Source of the DNA: Ophioderma brevispina
Taxonomy: Eukaryota; Echinodermata; Ophiuroidea; Amphilepidida; Ophiodermatidae
Length of the DNA stretch: 64,000 nt
Direction: 5' to 3'
Assembly: GCA_023653785.1 (NCBI GenBank)
Contig: JAMKCH010005343.1
Location: 1-64,000 of the forward strand
In this document: in pieces, positions 12,459-24,339 of the stretch
Layout: each line of letters begins with the position of its first letter
Numbering within the stretch: position 1 is the stretch's first letter
Position numbers and translations under genes: made by a program
The notes under the pieces: generated by a model
Database searches by the model: none
Seen by the model: the letters and a program-made list of their open reading frames with translations, nothing else
What the model was told of the DNA's origin: nothing

Positions 12459-12462
12459 TTAA

Positions 12463-15084
12463 ACTGTATTTCCAACCTTGACATCCAAGAGACATCGTAA
12501 CCAGGTCATAACACTGCACATCTGGTGTCATGATGAGCTTTTATTATCTTTACGATCTTCTGAGAGATGACATAGTGATGAATAATCTTCCCCAATGATG
12601 GCCAGTGTTCTGAATCGAAAACAGCTTTAAAGTCACTAAAATTGATGAGCCATGCCATATTTTGGTCAATTTGATTTTATTACACAATCATAAAAGTGTT
12701 TATTTGATCATAAAGGCACAATCAGTGATTGATTTATCTGAAAATCGATGTTCAAAATATGGCATCAAGTTCTTTATTTAGGTAAATGGTTTGGTTGTTA
12801 ATGTTATGTTTGTACAATAGTATGTTAATAATGTTGTTATTTTTCAGAGTGTTGTTTTGCTTTTTCTCTGAAAAGAATATATTGCAGCTTGCCTCGGCCC
12901 ACATACCTATAGTGCATATTCCAGCCTACATTAAAAACTATGCAATACATGGAATGCTACTTGAACTATATGAAAGAGCTTGGTTTTCAAGCTTTCAAAG
13001 AAAAGCTATATCCGTTAAGTCAGGACAAATTACAAAACTGATCCATTTTTTTTAGTGTCTTAACTGTCTCAAGGATATCTACACACAGTCTTTTTGTGTT
13101 GTTATTTTGTCAACATTCAAGAATGATTTTTTAGACTTTGTTATCTTAAATTTTGACCTTACACTTCTCTTCAATACCAACATAATACACAGCCAAATTC
13201 ATTCATAGTGGTACCTCTTGAAAGTACATACTTGAGTCGCTATGGTTGTACCACCCGCAGGGGGTATCAACATTGCCGGCCACAAAAGTGGGGTGGTAAT
13301 TATACACCTCAGGTACACATGCAGTACCTTACCACTAGTCATACCATGGGGGAGTACCTCTGAAGGCTGGCCAACGAGTTTGAGCCAAAGTATTTAGTTT
13401 AGGTGATCTTATCGATTATTTAACATTTTTGGTATCATGTTTTATGATTTTACACAAAATGTCTTATATTTTAGGGCCGGTCTTGGTGATGCCTCAAACT
13501 TTAAAGCGAACAAGAACATTTCCAGAAAGAAATACCCCTCAATTCAATTTTTTAGAAAACCCAAGTTTTTTTTCAATATTTAATGCTTGTATCAATGTAT
13601 TAAATAAACACCTGAATGGAATACGCCGTGATATAGTAAGATATTGATGCGATTTGGATTTCTGTCGTGCACGACATAAATCAAAGCATGATTTTCTATG
13701 GGGAAGATTATGATGAAGCAAGTAGTCAAAAAAACATAGTTGGGTTTTCATTTTGTTCTGTGGGACCAATCAAACATTAGAAACATTCTAAGTGTTCTAC
13801 CACCAATGGAGTGCAAATTGAAAGAAATTTGTATAAAAAAAATCTCCTCCTACAGGTCCCTTTAAATATGAAGAAAAGGGTAAATGACAAATGAATGTTT
13901 GGTGCCCTCTATGGGCCAAAGTGCTGCCTACTAATCAGCCGGTAGAGGAGTACCTGTGAAGGTACTCTGGAGTAGCTGCAAAGATACTCAACTACTGGCA
14001 GCTTAAATGTGATACCTGTCAGTCACCTACCAGGTAACTGCAGAGTAATAAACCGTTGTTTAACTTCTTAGTAACAGCTGCTCACTGCTCACAACTGCTT
14101 CCAATGGCTTGTGGTCTTAGGCTTTGGTCCTTCCATGAATAATACATCGATAGATTTCCATAGTGGTCATAACTTATGTACTCTCTGTCACAACTTTTCT
14201 GCATCACTTGTTGTGACATTCATATTCCGCAGAAGTCAATTTGCATGACTGAAAGCAAATTATGACCAATTCTTTGCTTTTCATGGCTCCCGATTCCCAA
14301 ACCGCTTGATTTAAGCAATGACGTCAATTTTACGCTGCCTAATTATCAACAATATACACAGCAAAACAAATAGTTCAGTCTGCCTTGTTGAATTTTACTG
14401 AATACCTCTCGTTACGGCTTAGCACGCACTTAATTCAATATCCTGAAAAGTGTCTTGCTACAGCTGTGTATGTTGTTTACATTGTTGATCCAACTTCAAA
14501 ATCTTGAATCACAGCCAACATAATATTTGTAATCAGTCATGTCAAAAGTAGGCACTTATTGTTGATAAATGCAATGTTGATCAAAATTTTTGGGAACAAA
14601 AATTCAATTTATGTCTTGCATTTTGCACAAAATCAAAAAGCATTCCTGACATTTTAATAATCAAGTACTGATACAAACTGGTAAATATTTAAAGAAAAAT
14701 CATCTACCACAGGATAAATTTCTCTGCAATTAAAGATACACAAGAAGATTTTTAGAGGATACAAATTTTTCTATACACCTGATTGGTTGTCTAACACCTA
14801 CCAAGAATGTTTTGGAGATTCATTGGACATACAAGTCGAAGAGAAAACCAAAAATTATGTTTTAAACTTGCCTGCTGTCCTAATTGACCCCATAGAGAAG
14901 CAAGCTTAAGCTTGGATTTTCATACATGATATAAAATTACACATTTTTTTATTACATAAAGACAGTGTTTTTGGCTTATTTCACTTCAGTTGTGATTTAG
15001 TATGTACACTGATATTCCCAAAAAAGAGGTTTTGAATTAGGCACAGTAGTCCCAAATAGGTGGACAAAGTATTTATTGTTGACC
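12463..15084. other. AT-rich spacer, no gene recognised
   Basis: Frames up to 89 codons without domain features. GTACC/GGTAC motifs recur at 13210-13365 and 13945-14035 but do not form a clear repeat. A TGACGTCA palindrome lies near 14321. Confidence 0.5.
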
Positions 15085-15370
15085 AATATAATGACCCTAA
15101 GTGACACCTGAATGACCTTGACCTTCTCACCTGTTACCACACAAAAAACCACTTGTCCCAATGTATAAGCATACCAATTTAAAAGTATGAAGTTGATCCA
15201 TTACTGCTCTACAAGGCTACAGTAAATTTGAAAAGTGTCCACCAAAAGGGGACACATACTAAATATTTGACACAAAACACAGCCAGGTAGGATAAGGTCT
15301 TTCCAAATGCATCTGACAACCTAAAATGCTGAAGGTCTTTTTGATTGCATTGGATGACCTAAAATAAGGG
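15085..15370 (+). repeat. Dispersed repeat family E, copy E2
   Basis: Second copy of E. The terminal block GGATGACCTAAAA occurs at the right end, and a related block GACAACCTAAAA lies just upstream, so the end is partly duplicated. TGACCTTGACCT at 15112-15126 is a direct repeat of nuclear-receptor half-site sequence. Confidence 0.65.
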
Positions 15371-16578
15371 GGGGTTTGGAAATGCCCTTATGTCTCTTTA
15401 AATCCACCCTGTATATATCATCTGGTTACTATTTGAAGTCAAGATCTGACAGGAATATTGAAATGTTAACCATGCCAACCAATAATGAACTGTTAATGAT
15501 GTCGATGCTGGGCAATTTCAACTTAATAGTCGGATAATATCCTCTACCATATGGATCTCTTTATCATTCCTAATGCTATTAAAAGACTTGCATCACATGA
15601 GCTGTTGATAATATTTGTACAACATATCATAAAATGTTGGTTTTGATTTACAATCAAGTCATAAAATGCAAAAATGTATTAGAACATGGACTCTGATCTC
15701 CTAGGAGAGGTTCTTGGTCATTAAAGTTGATATAAAATTTATAAAAACCTTTACATCAACCCCTTCCGAATACAATAATTTGTTGGAAATCATGGTAAAC
15801 AATAACAACTTCAAAATCAAAACAAAGCACTCTTGGCCTCTTGAAAATAATGTCATACAATTGTACCAGCAACAAAATAAGCTTAAAATGCATGACTTAC
15901 TTCCCATTATTTTAAAAACACAGCAATTTTTTTTTAAACACAAGAGTTTAAGGCAAAAAAAAAAAGGAGGATGGCTGCATAATATTTTGCATTTATTACT
16001 GGTGCTAAATGCACTTAGATGTCACATGGGTTCATTTTTTTTTTAAATAAAAAAAAGATTTTCATTTGAATTTCTCAAAAGGGTCGTCAGTGACCCCATA
16101 TTTTTCTGGTTTTATTAGAAAGCTCAGGTGAGTGTGCAACTTATATTAAAAAATGCAACATTTTGACCTAAGTTTTAGCTATATTCATTAATGTTCAGGA
16201 AAAAATATTTATCCATAGTTAATTTTTTCCAAAAAAATGTGTACTTTTATTTTTATAATGCTTTATCTCAAAAACAACTCTGGTGACCACAATTTTTTCT
16301 TGAGTTTGTTGTTCACATCAATGAAACCATTTATGTGAAGTTTGAAAGGAAATTTATGGCAGGAAATCTAAATTTATGACCAAAATGCCTTATAAATAAT
16401 GCAAACATTTTCAATGAAGTTTAGTTTAAGAAATATAGCCAAAATGTATGTTTTTACAAGGATTTTTTACCAGCAGTGATTTGGTACTAACAAGCTATAA
16501 GAAGCTTACGCATCATACACTGCAAACAAACTAGTAGGCCTACACAAGATCATTACTGATGCTTTACTTAAACTAATC
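15371..16578. other. AT-rich spacer, no gene recognised
   Basis: The 110-codon plus frame (15714-16046) is Asn/Lys/Phe-rich, as expected of AT-rich DNA, and has no domain. Confidence 0.55.
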
Positions 16579-16676
16579 ATTAAAGCTGAATAAGAAACAT
16601 GCATCGCATACTTGAACAATGATCACCAATCATGATTGTTCTAGTGTGCGATTCACGTTTCTTGTTCAGCTTCAAT
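16579..16676. repeat. 98-bp imperfect inverted repeat (hairpin)
   Basis: The left arm ATTAAAGCTGAATAAGAAAC...GAACAAT and the right arm ATTGTTC...GTTTCTTGTTCAGCTTCAAT pair over about 45 bp with roughly seven mismatches, around a loop of under 15 bases (CACCAATC region). It could be a tiny MITE or a precursor-type hairpin. There is no target duplication. Confidence 0.7.
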
Positions 16677-18301
16677 GAGTAAAACAGCCCAGAAGTGCTT
16701 CCATAATCATTCACACAATCCTAAAGGATGACATTACTTCTAAGATACTACCCCCCCACCCGATTTACCCGGAAGTAGTAGTATCGATTTTGATATCAGA
16801 TGAAAGATCGTATTTTTCTCATTGTCTTCCTGAAATTTGAGCCCTCAAATCCATTTCATTCCCAAGATATAAACAAAAAACCTACATTTTAATGGTTAAC
16901 CATCAATATTAGCATAGTTTTGAATAGGGCTTTGCAATATGCATTTTTGCTTCTTCCGTCAAAACTGCAAGTTTGTTTTCCCACGGTACTTGATGGGGCA
17001 TACGTGCAAGTGCCAGGCTTTCATATCAAATAGAGAACACAATAGACATAAATCGGAAAAAGCACCTTTAAAGACACAAATGGCACAAACTCAAAGAATT
17101 TTACCTACTTTTTCCTAAAAACAATATGACCTAACACTATTTTTTGTAGAATAACAAAGTAATGATTTGATTGAATGAAATACACAGTATTGTTCAAACC
17201 ACATGAGCATGCACAACATAAAGGACTTTGTGTTTAACTGCCTCAATAAGTGTAGTTAACATCAAATTTGAACGTTCTAATTCGCAAATCAATCACAATG
17301 TAAATAAGGAGTGAATCAATGGGTAGCTTATTACATGCGTGAAGTTATTTTACATGGAAAAAAAATAATGGTGACGAATAATAATAAAACCTTACTTTTG
17401 AAGCAGTTTTAAATTGGATATATTTTAGGAATTTATGTCCGATGAGCCTTATTGGTAAGAAGGAACATGAAACAATCGTTAGTTGAAAACAAAAAAAAAC
17501 ACTATACACTGCTAAGAAAAGCAGTTTATAACAAGTTTGTCTCTGGAGGAAAGGGTCCCTGGTTCAAATCTCAGTTGGGCAACTTGCTGGATTTAAATTG
17601 AATATATATAACAGGCATTGATTAAAACCTGAATTTATAAAAATGTCCATGGTTCATTTGACAAGGGGTAAGTGCAGGTCCTCAAGTGTACTACGTGCAG
17701 CTCGAAGTACGAAGTAGCCATGCGGGCGTAACATTATACCGACTTTCAGTGCACACATGGCAAAGCACAAGCACACTGCAACTGAAAAGTGGCACTGGGT
17801 ATATGTGCACGTTGTCACTTCATACTTCAGACAAGACAAAGTATAGAGTAAGGGAAAATAGAGCTAAATCCAAGATGAAGAATGAGTTTACTCTCACTTA
17901 TGAAAGATCACACTTTTTAAGCATTCAGCTTGGTATAGCTAACCTAAGCAGCAACAATTTATTTTAGTTTGCCTGTATCTAATCTATTACCTGATTCAAA
18001 GCCAAACTCAATGCTTTACAGTAATCTACATTGATAGTGACTAATCTAGGAATTTGGCAAGCATGCCATAACGATCATTTTCTCCAACTACACATACTCT
18101 CGTCTATTACCATTGATGCAGTTTATCCCCGAGGGATCAGCTGCTTTGTAGCATCCTCATCATCTCTGCGGTTCTAAAACTTATCCTTGCTGATGATGCA
18201 TATCAAATCACTGTACAGCGTATATTCATCAGTTCACTGAGATGTGAATCCATGGAAAGGTTTCTGTTTTAATATATGCCACAGTGGGCTAGGGTTAGGG
18301 T
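16677..18301. other. AT-rich spacer with one tRNA B-box-like motif
   Basis: GGTTCAAATCTC at 17571-17582 resembles a polymerase III B box, but no A box or tRNA fold precedes it. A TTAA-plus-AGGTGC type end (AAGCACCTTTAA at about 17063) may be one end of a further eroded MITE. Confidence 0.45.
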
Positions 18302-18592
18302 CAGAGGGGTTTTTGAATCAATCCCATAATGCATTGCAATGTGCCTATATTGTACTGTACTAAACACATTATCAGTACTTGTAAAAGTGTTCCAAAAGTT
18401 ACAGAATCACAGGACATTTCATTATCACACTAAAAATATCTGTAAGTACTAACACTTTGTGGGCTAAAATGATCATAAAAAGTCAGGGTTTTTTATGTGT
18501 TAAGAATAGGAATTTTGTGGGATCACATGACCATATTGAGGTGAAATTTCCCAAAATTGGTGTATTGTGGGATTGACTCAATACACCCTCTG
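18302..18592 (+). mobile_element. Family B MITE, copy B2 (uninterrupted)
   Basis: This 291-bp element has long terminal inverted repeats: CAGAGGGGTTTTTGAATCAA on the left against TTGACTCAATACACCCTCTG on the right. Outside the ends are GGTTAGGG (18293-18300, one base before the element) and GGTTAGGA (18593-18600), a probable imperfect 8-bp target duplication. CAG...CTG ends with an 8-bp duplication suggest a hAT-type transposase, though the TIR is longer than usual. It carries the empty site for the A2 insertion at 18500-18503. Confidence 0.82.
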
Positions 18593-18908
18593 GGTTAGGA
18601 TAAAGGAATCTGATTGGAACAAAGATATGTGTAATTCCTTTTTAAAATTATGAATAGAGTTAGGATAACCGGTCCAGAATTAATTAGATCAAAACATTGT
18701 TTGAAGATTGGTAGGCCATAATACACCCATGAAACAAATGCCCACATGGGATGTGCCACCACTATGGATCTGATTTTCTTTCTGGTATATGAATGACCTT
18801 TTTCATGACAATTTTGGTATAATGATGGATCTCATTTTCCAAAATTTTGTTTTGAAGAGGGGGATTGTATATAGTTTATATTGGTCCTATGTCCTACTTG
18901 TTAAAGTA

Positions 18909-19220
18909 GACGACGGAAATAGCGTTTACCCAAGAAAACATGCGGCACAGTTGATTCCCATGGCATGCACCCTGTTTGACCAGTTTGCTACCTGTGGTTT
19001 TAATATCGATGAGTACGAGTCTATGATATTCATGTAATAGATTTTGTTGATTAAAGTTCTAGCAAATTTAAAGTTAGCCTACAAATTACCTGGATGTCGT
19101 TAGCCTCTTATTATGTCCCTATTTGTTTTGGGGTATGTTATTTGTAAGTGTAAAATATATTCTTCCTTTGCGAGCAAATTGAAGAAAATTAATATTTTGT
19201 GAAAATGTGCCAGTGCCACT
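18909..19220 (+). repeat. Dispersed repeat family G, copy G1
   Basis: Collinear with 28068-28401: ACCAAGAAAA/CCCAAGAAAA start, GGCATGCACCCTGT, AGTTAGCCTACAAATTACCT, and a GTGAAAATGTGCCAGTG end followed by TTAA (19221-19224). The overlapping plus-strand frame 18789-19037 is not conserved in the second copy, so I do not call it a gene. Confidence 0.7.
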
Positions 19221-19224
19221 TTAA

Positions 19225-20068
19225 TGTGCTTGATGGTATCAGTGCCATGTTAGTTTTTGACAATTTCTCCCTACACCTGCATGTCCTTCAGGTGCATGCA
19301 AGGAAAATAGCCAAAAAATCCTTTTTCACTATTCCATCACAGTGCGATCAATAAGGTACAGATTCTGACTCATAAATATACATGAGGTTTAATTAATCAA
19401 ATTACTCGCTAGTAATTCAGTACACAAGTAAGGAAAGGTGTACTTGCTGCCACAGCTGTATCATGAGGTGTCTTAGAAGACCTACTCGACTGCTGCATTC
19501 AGAATTTCAAATCACTATAATAGAGTTATCCTCGGTAAATTTGAAACAAAAAATCTGGCTGTCAGAACATTAACTCGGAAGTGTAGAACTATGTACCGCA
19601 TTACATTCCACACAAGTGTGTATATTCGTCAAAACAGGATACATTTTCTGTGCCTTGGTATGGCTCATCTTTCTTACATGCACAGATGCATGGATGTCCC
19701 TTGTTTTAACAATTATGGACACTACCTTTCTGATCATACTGTAATGATAACTTAGGCCAATGCAGGAAAAATGCCCACATAACTGATTGAGTTTGCTTCT
19801 AAGTCACTGTAACAGAGTTGAGAAAACAAGGAAACACGTCTACAATTTACCAGTCGAAAAGAACAACATATACCAGTCAATAATCACTTTCATGAATGTG
19901 TTGTTTCAGAAGATCATGACATCTTTGCAATTTCTGAGTCCTGGCTCAATGATACAAACAAAGATGGTGAATTTTTTACCTTGTGCATGACTATTGTATA
20001 GAAATGATAGAAATTCTCATGGTGGGAGGTCCTGGCTTCTCAAGTCTGATCTTAATCCTTACTATTAC
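19225..20068. other. AT-rich spacer, nothing recognised
   Basis: One short frame (19787-19990) with no domain features. Confidence 0.55.
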
Positions 20069-20827
20069 CGTACTGACCCGAGTATAGTCCCATGCTCGAT
20101 TATAATCCCACCCCAGTTTTGAAAGAATATGAAGAATAGTCGAAAATCCTATTATAATCCCACCATAAGATTTTTGCTGAAAGGCAATAGATTACATGCA
20201 ATTTTTTGTTGCAATCATTAGTGTTTTGGGAGTATCTTCTATTGATTTTCTTTACAAAATTAATTAGGTTCATGCTTCAGTTCATTTACAGGTCACACAC
20301 CTCATTTGACACATGAAAATATCTGGAATAAGTTAAAGTCTGACTCAGAGATTTCGAAATATTATTTTTTTTGTGTAATAATGAAAATAGTCAACTAGAA
20401 CTCAAGATAGTAACCTTAAAATACAACAATTCAGAAATTTGAGATGAATCGGATTTTTCGTTTTTGATGCAGTAAACATTATGTGTAGTCTTACGTCCCA
20501 AAGGATAGGTGTATAACAAAAATTCCGGATCCGGGAATTTTTTATAACCAAGTGTGATTTTCTCTAGTGACGGACTTTGATTTAAGCTTAGCAATTCCAC
20601 ACAGTAATTCGTATAGGGACAAGCAGTATGTACATGAAAAAAAAACACGATTTTTTTGGAAATTGAGGGAGCCCTCTTCAGGAAATTCTGAGTCGGCTAA
20701 GTTCTGAAGGCTGAATGTTGATGCTCACATGTTTCATGTTAGGGCGGAGATCCCATTATAATCCCACCCCCTAAATTCCAGCTAATTTCAGGTTAAAAAT
20801 AGGTGGCACTATACTAGGGTCAGTACA
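20069..20827. mobile_element. TIR element H, carrying nested family A copy
   Basis: The left end TACTGACCCGAGTATAGTCC is inverted at the right as CACTATACTAGGGTCAGTA. The motif TATAATCCCACC recurs near both ends (about 20101, 20154 and 20758). Removing the nested MITE A3 leaves a non-autonomous element of about 400 bp. I found no clear target duplication and no second copy in the window. Confidence 0.6.
20337..20696 (+). mobile_element. Family A TTAA-flanked MITE, copy A3, nested in element H
   Basis: The left flank is an intact TTAA (20333-20336). The right flank is CTAA (20697-20700), a one-base decay of the duplication. Ends AGTCTGACTCAGAGATTTCG and GAAATTCTGAGTCGGC are inverted repeats. 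The interior is collinear with A2, including TTCCGGATCCGGGAA in the centre and TTGAGGGAGCCCTC near the right end. The copy sits inside the larger TIR element 20069-20827, so it is younger than that element. Confidence 0.85.
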
Positions 20828-21173
20828 GTACTAACGTGCTTTATACTTTTATTATAACTCAAATATTATTATCTGCCACTGTGAATTTTTAATATTTATC
20901 ACATTGGTCACATGCAGTTGGTACACAAACTTGAATAGGCAATGACTGGCATGCACACTCACAGCTTGCAATTGCTCAATCCCTTTCAGCATTAATTTTT
21001 TATAATGCAGCCAAGTCTGCACAAACATTTTGTACATCTTATCTCATACTCCTTTCAAACAACAGAAGCGGCAAAACTAGTTTGATGGCAGAAACAGCTA
21101 CTCACTGACATCACAGGATTACCAATCAATCAATTAATCATGGATTGATTTAACTACTTAATGCTCAACATAC
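20828..21173 (-). other. Intronic sequence downstream of the LDLa exon
   Basis: This AT-rich stretch starts with the donor of the LDLa exon (gtatgt, read on the minus strand at 21173 leftwards). It has no long open frame and no recognised repeat. The short minus-strand frame at 20852-21037 has no domain-like features. I read it as intron. Confidence 0.6.
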
Positions 21174-21290
21174 CACATCCTTGTTCATCACTGATGTCCC
21201 TGCAGTCGGGATCCTGATCACATCTCCATTTGATTGGGATACACTGATAGCCGTCGTTACATGCAAACTCCACCCCAGCCAGGCAGGAAA
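21174..21290 (-). CDS. Internal exon encoding an LDL-receptor class A (LDLa) module
   Basis: Read on the minus strand, a 117-bp segment sits between an acceptor (tatttttcag) and a donor (gtatgt). Both boundaries fall after the first base of a codon, giving a phase 1-1 exon, which is typical of shuffled extracellular modules. It translates without a stop into 38 complete residues. All six LDLa cysteines are present at residues 2, 10, 16, 23, 29 and 38. The acidic calcium-binding signature [16 protein letters not shown] is at the C-terminal end, and the preceding CIPIKWRC is also characteristic. LDLa modules are extracellular, calcium-stabilised ligand-binding domains of LDL-receptor relatives, perlecan-like matrix proteins, serine proteases and other receptors. 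One module cannot identify the parent gene. I found no neighbouring exon, so flanking introns are at least several kb or the other exons are outside the window. Domain call is strong; gene identity unknown. Confidence 0.93.
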
Positions 21291-22494
21291 CTGAAAAATA
21301 GTAGAAAGAAATTTTACTTAGCAATAATTCTCATTAATCTGTGTGCTTTTTAAAAATATATTTATACAGGCCATCTCAAAATGCAACAAAAATATAATGC
21401 TCTCTTCCATACTCTGAAATTATATACTCTCTGGTAAATTTAGTCAAAGACCAGTGAGGAGGAAGCTGCATTACTTATATTCCACCTTCATCTTCACTTA
21501 CCCAATACCATTACAAAATTTGTCAGTTATTTATGCAGCATACACTGCAGATTACCAATCAAAAGTAATATCTTCCAATAAAATCAGTAACAAAATATTT
21601 TATTTCATTTAGATATTCCACCTACATAATTTTCACATTAATACCAATTTTTCCCGGCGAGTTGACATATATAAAAGGCAAATTTGGCCAACGCCATTCT
21701 GCTAATGGGGGTGTCGTACCCCAGTAGGAATGGCCCTGCTGTCATGTTCAAACACTTTCGCTTCAGGAACTCAGTTGAGTGTTAAAGGAAATATGTCAGA
21801 TTCTGAATATTTGGAAATTGGTCTGATGGAGCTTAAGGTAACGTAGATTACATATAAATCAAAATAAGTGTGAAATTGTCCCCATTTGTTGAGTAATTTT
21901 GCCTTTTAATTTTCCGCCCCAATAGCTTACTCGAAAACGATTCCGACAAATCCCACATCGCAGGCAAATTGTGACGTCAAAGTGAGACCATGCCTAATTT
22001 ACGTCGTTTGTGACATCATATCGCAGTGTTGCCACGTAATAATAATTAAAACACCAACGAAATGAAATAAAAAAAAAAACAAAATATGTCATTCTGTAAC
22101 TATTTTTTCTAATTTTATATTACTTTCATTTCCATCAATTACAGTGTCAGCCCATAACAATTCGAGTCAACACATGTTTTGGTCATCACTTTGACCGTCA
22201 ACGAGAAGAGCAAAATTGGGCGCTATTGATCAATAAGCCGTGGCGAAAAATCCGCCCGTTTTGTTCTATGTCAAAAAAGCAAAAAATAAAATGCCCCCTC
22301 TATTTTGTTAATTTTACCATCAAATTGTCTTATTTTCTCGGGATTCGTGTGTATGTACAATATATTTTATGAAGTAGTCAAACTGAGCTTGATCAAAAAT
22401 TTTGACATCTTTTCCTTTACAACACTGAAACCATGAGATGTGGTTCTGTCGAAACTGAATTTCAGCCTAAAATTCAAGCAATTGACAACTCTGC
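21291..22494 (-). other. Intronic sequence upstream of the LDLa exon
   Basis: The segment ends, in minus-strand sense, with the polypyrimidine tract and acceptor of the LDLa exon. Most is AT-rich without open frames. A more CpG-containing patch at about 21910-22260 includes a palindromic TGACGTCA (cAMP-response-element consensus) near 21971. It looks like old repeat DNA, but I could not define its ends. No second exon with cysteine spacing was found. Confidence 0.5.
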
Positions 22495-22498
22495 TTAA

Positions 22499-22848
22499 AG
22501 GTGCAACGAAGATTTCATTCAAGTCATGGCCTATTTTCTGGAATATGTAGTGATTTCTATAGATTAGACGCTCAATAATTCCACCTTTTATTTGGTCAAA
22601 GAAATCTTAAAAATAAAAACAAATGGTGATTTGTATATGCTTTATATTTCAATAAAAAACATAGCTGAATTTCGTGTTTGCTCCATAACAAATTAAAATT
22701 TCCACAATTTTTGCACCAAAGCAAGAGTTCTAGCTTAATCCTTACAGATGGGGAATTTTTTGATTTTAAAACTTTACAACAGTGCAAAATCAGAATTTTT
22801 TCACATTTTTTTCGGGACACCCCTGTTATTTGAATCTCTCGGTGCAAC
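22499..22848 (+). mobile_element. Family D TTAA-flanked MITE, copy D1
   Basis: A 350-bp element between TTAA at 22495-22498 and 22849-22852. Left end AGGTGCAACGAAGATTT; right end AATCTCTCGGTGCAAC, with two changes relative to D2. The interior is collinear with D2: CCTTTTATTTGG, then ACAAATGGTGATTTGTATATGC, then a GGGA-type motif and TGTTATTTGAA. The first codons of the end resemble family C, so C and D probably share a mobilising transposase. Confidence 0.82.
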
Positions 22849-22869
22849 TTAAATTTGCATTACCCTCCA

Positions 22870-23000
22870 TTGGGCTGATTACACATAATGTATCAATATG
22901 TCATAACATCTGAGTAACCAATCAAAATAGGGCAACTCATATCTATATGCACCTTTATTCTTACCATGTCTCTGATTGGTAATACATCATATAACCCTAG
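22870..23000 (+). repeat. Dispersed repeat family J, copy J1
   Basis: Collinear with 26523-26665: GGGCTGATT, GAGTAACCAATCAAAATAG, a CACC/ATTCTTAC block, and TCTCTGATTGGT. It carries several CCAAT and ATTGG boxes. It lies between MITE D1 and the LINE end at 23033. Confidence 0.65.
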
Positions 23001-23032
23001 AGTAACCAATAATCAATATGTCACCAGTGTGG

Positions 23033-23385
23033 TGTGATATTGATGGATAGGATAACGACGGAGGACTCTATCAGATGTTGGGTTTGGAAGAGCGATGGAC
23101 CAGTTGGCTAAGGAGAATAGTGTACGTTGGTATGAGGAAGAGGATGGGCATGTTTTAAGAAGGGCATTCGAGTTTTGAGAGAGTGATGTCCAAAGAAGAC
23201 TTGAAGAAGCAAGTGGAGAAGGTGAGTAGGAGGGTTGGGTGAGGATGGAGGATGCATTGAATCGGTTAAATGGAAGGAACAGTAAGGGCGGTTGTCGCGA
23301 GTGTGAGGTGAATCCGGCCACCCTCATTTACGGGGACAAAAACCGGATTTCAAACTTGATTTACTACTACTAACTACTGCTATCT
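23033..23385 (+). mobile_element. LINE relic: C-terminal end and 3' tail of a second non-LTR element
   Basis: Translated in shifting frames, the plus strand gives DRITTEDSIR, then VGFGRAMDQLAKENSVRWY, then EDGHVLRRAFEF, then LKKQVEKV, and finally IRPPSFTGTKTGFQT. This order (WYGHVLRR-like block, then KKQVE, then IRPPSL) recurs at the C-terminus of reverse-transcriptase proteins in many marine invertebrates. The element stops at a (TAC)-rich tail near 23365-23385. At least two frameshifts and stops make it a pseudogene. Confidence 0.8.
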
Positions 23386-24339
23386 ACCATAGTGCCCAGG
23401 GGTTTAACGGAATTGTCCAAAAAGGGTATTTTTTTTTTAAGTCACCCTGTATACTCCTGCCTATGAAAACAAACAACCACAAAAATAAACACTCACATCA
23501 AATGAACATGCCTACTTACTTGTCTTCATTTGGGAGTAGTTTTTGTCATTTTTTATATTGTGCCAGGAGTAAGGTTTCTATTGAAGTGAATATGTAGTTT
23601 CAATTGTAATCTGATTTCCTGTTTCAATCACCACGTATGAAAAGATTTAATGTGGCAATAATAAGACTGCCGTGACTGAACTAATTAAGAGTGGTGTCAA
23701 ATCACCATGCAAATACTATGTTTATTACTTTGTGTTTAAAAGGAAAGTAATTTAATTTTGCCGTACAAATCTGCGAAGTGAGGGCTTTGTGTTCTTTAAA
23801 TCCCCTGCCTTGGAAAATATTTTGAGAAATACGGGTGAACGCCTATCATTTATTGGGAATAAATGTGTCCGATGTCGGAAAAACTAATTAATGGGCTAGC
23901 TGTGGCAAGGATGCATTATGCGCCTTAGATGATACTGCACTGAACCTTCTATTTTTATTCTATTACTATAACAACAGACTTGATTTAAAATCCAATAGCT
24001 AGTGTTTTGTTTTCAATATTACAAAAAATACAACCTTCGCACCTTGCTGTTGTATCGTGCCTGTAACAAAGTAAGCCATGCTACAGAGTAGGTGTGAAGG
24101 GGTATAACATGGCCCTCTGCCAACATAGGGGAGACAAGATCAAGCCCCATTGAATGCAATGACGTTGACCTTTTGTGCCCCCTACATCGGAAACGAGTAC
24201 CCACCATAATTTACACAATTTTACCCAATCAGAAGCAACTTTAAAATTTGACCCTGGTACAACTGAATTGAACCCTTCTATTGATTTTGCTGTTTTTTAG
24301 CCTATAACTTTGAAACATTAGGCTGTACATATTACACTG
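23386..24339. other. AT-rich spacer, nothing recognised
   Basis: A donor-like GTAAGT on the minus strand near 23518 follows a short open stretch, but it has no recognisable coding content. Confidence 0.5.

Noticed and set aside
17540..17600. tRNA gene suggested by GGTTCAAATCTC
   Set aside because: The T-stem does not pair well and no D-arm, anticodon arm or acceptor stem can be placed upstream. At most a SINE remnant.
18789..19037. 82-codon frame overlapping repeat G1
   Set aside because: The frame is not maintained in the second copy (28068-28401).
23518..23575. Minus-strand open stretch ending in GTAAGT
   Set aside because: Composition is ordinary AT-rich sequence. No conserved residues or convincing acceptor.
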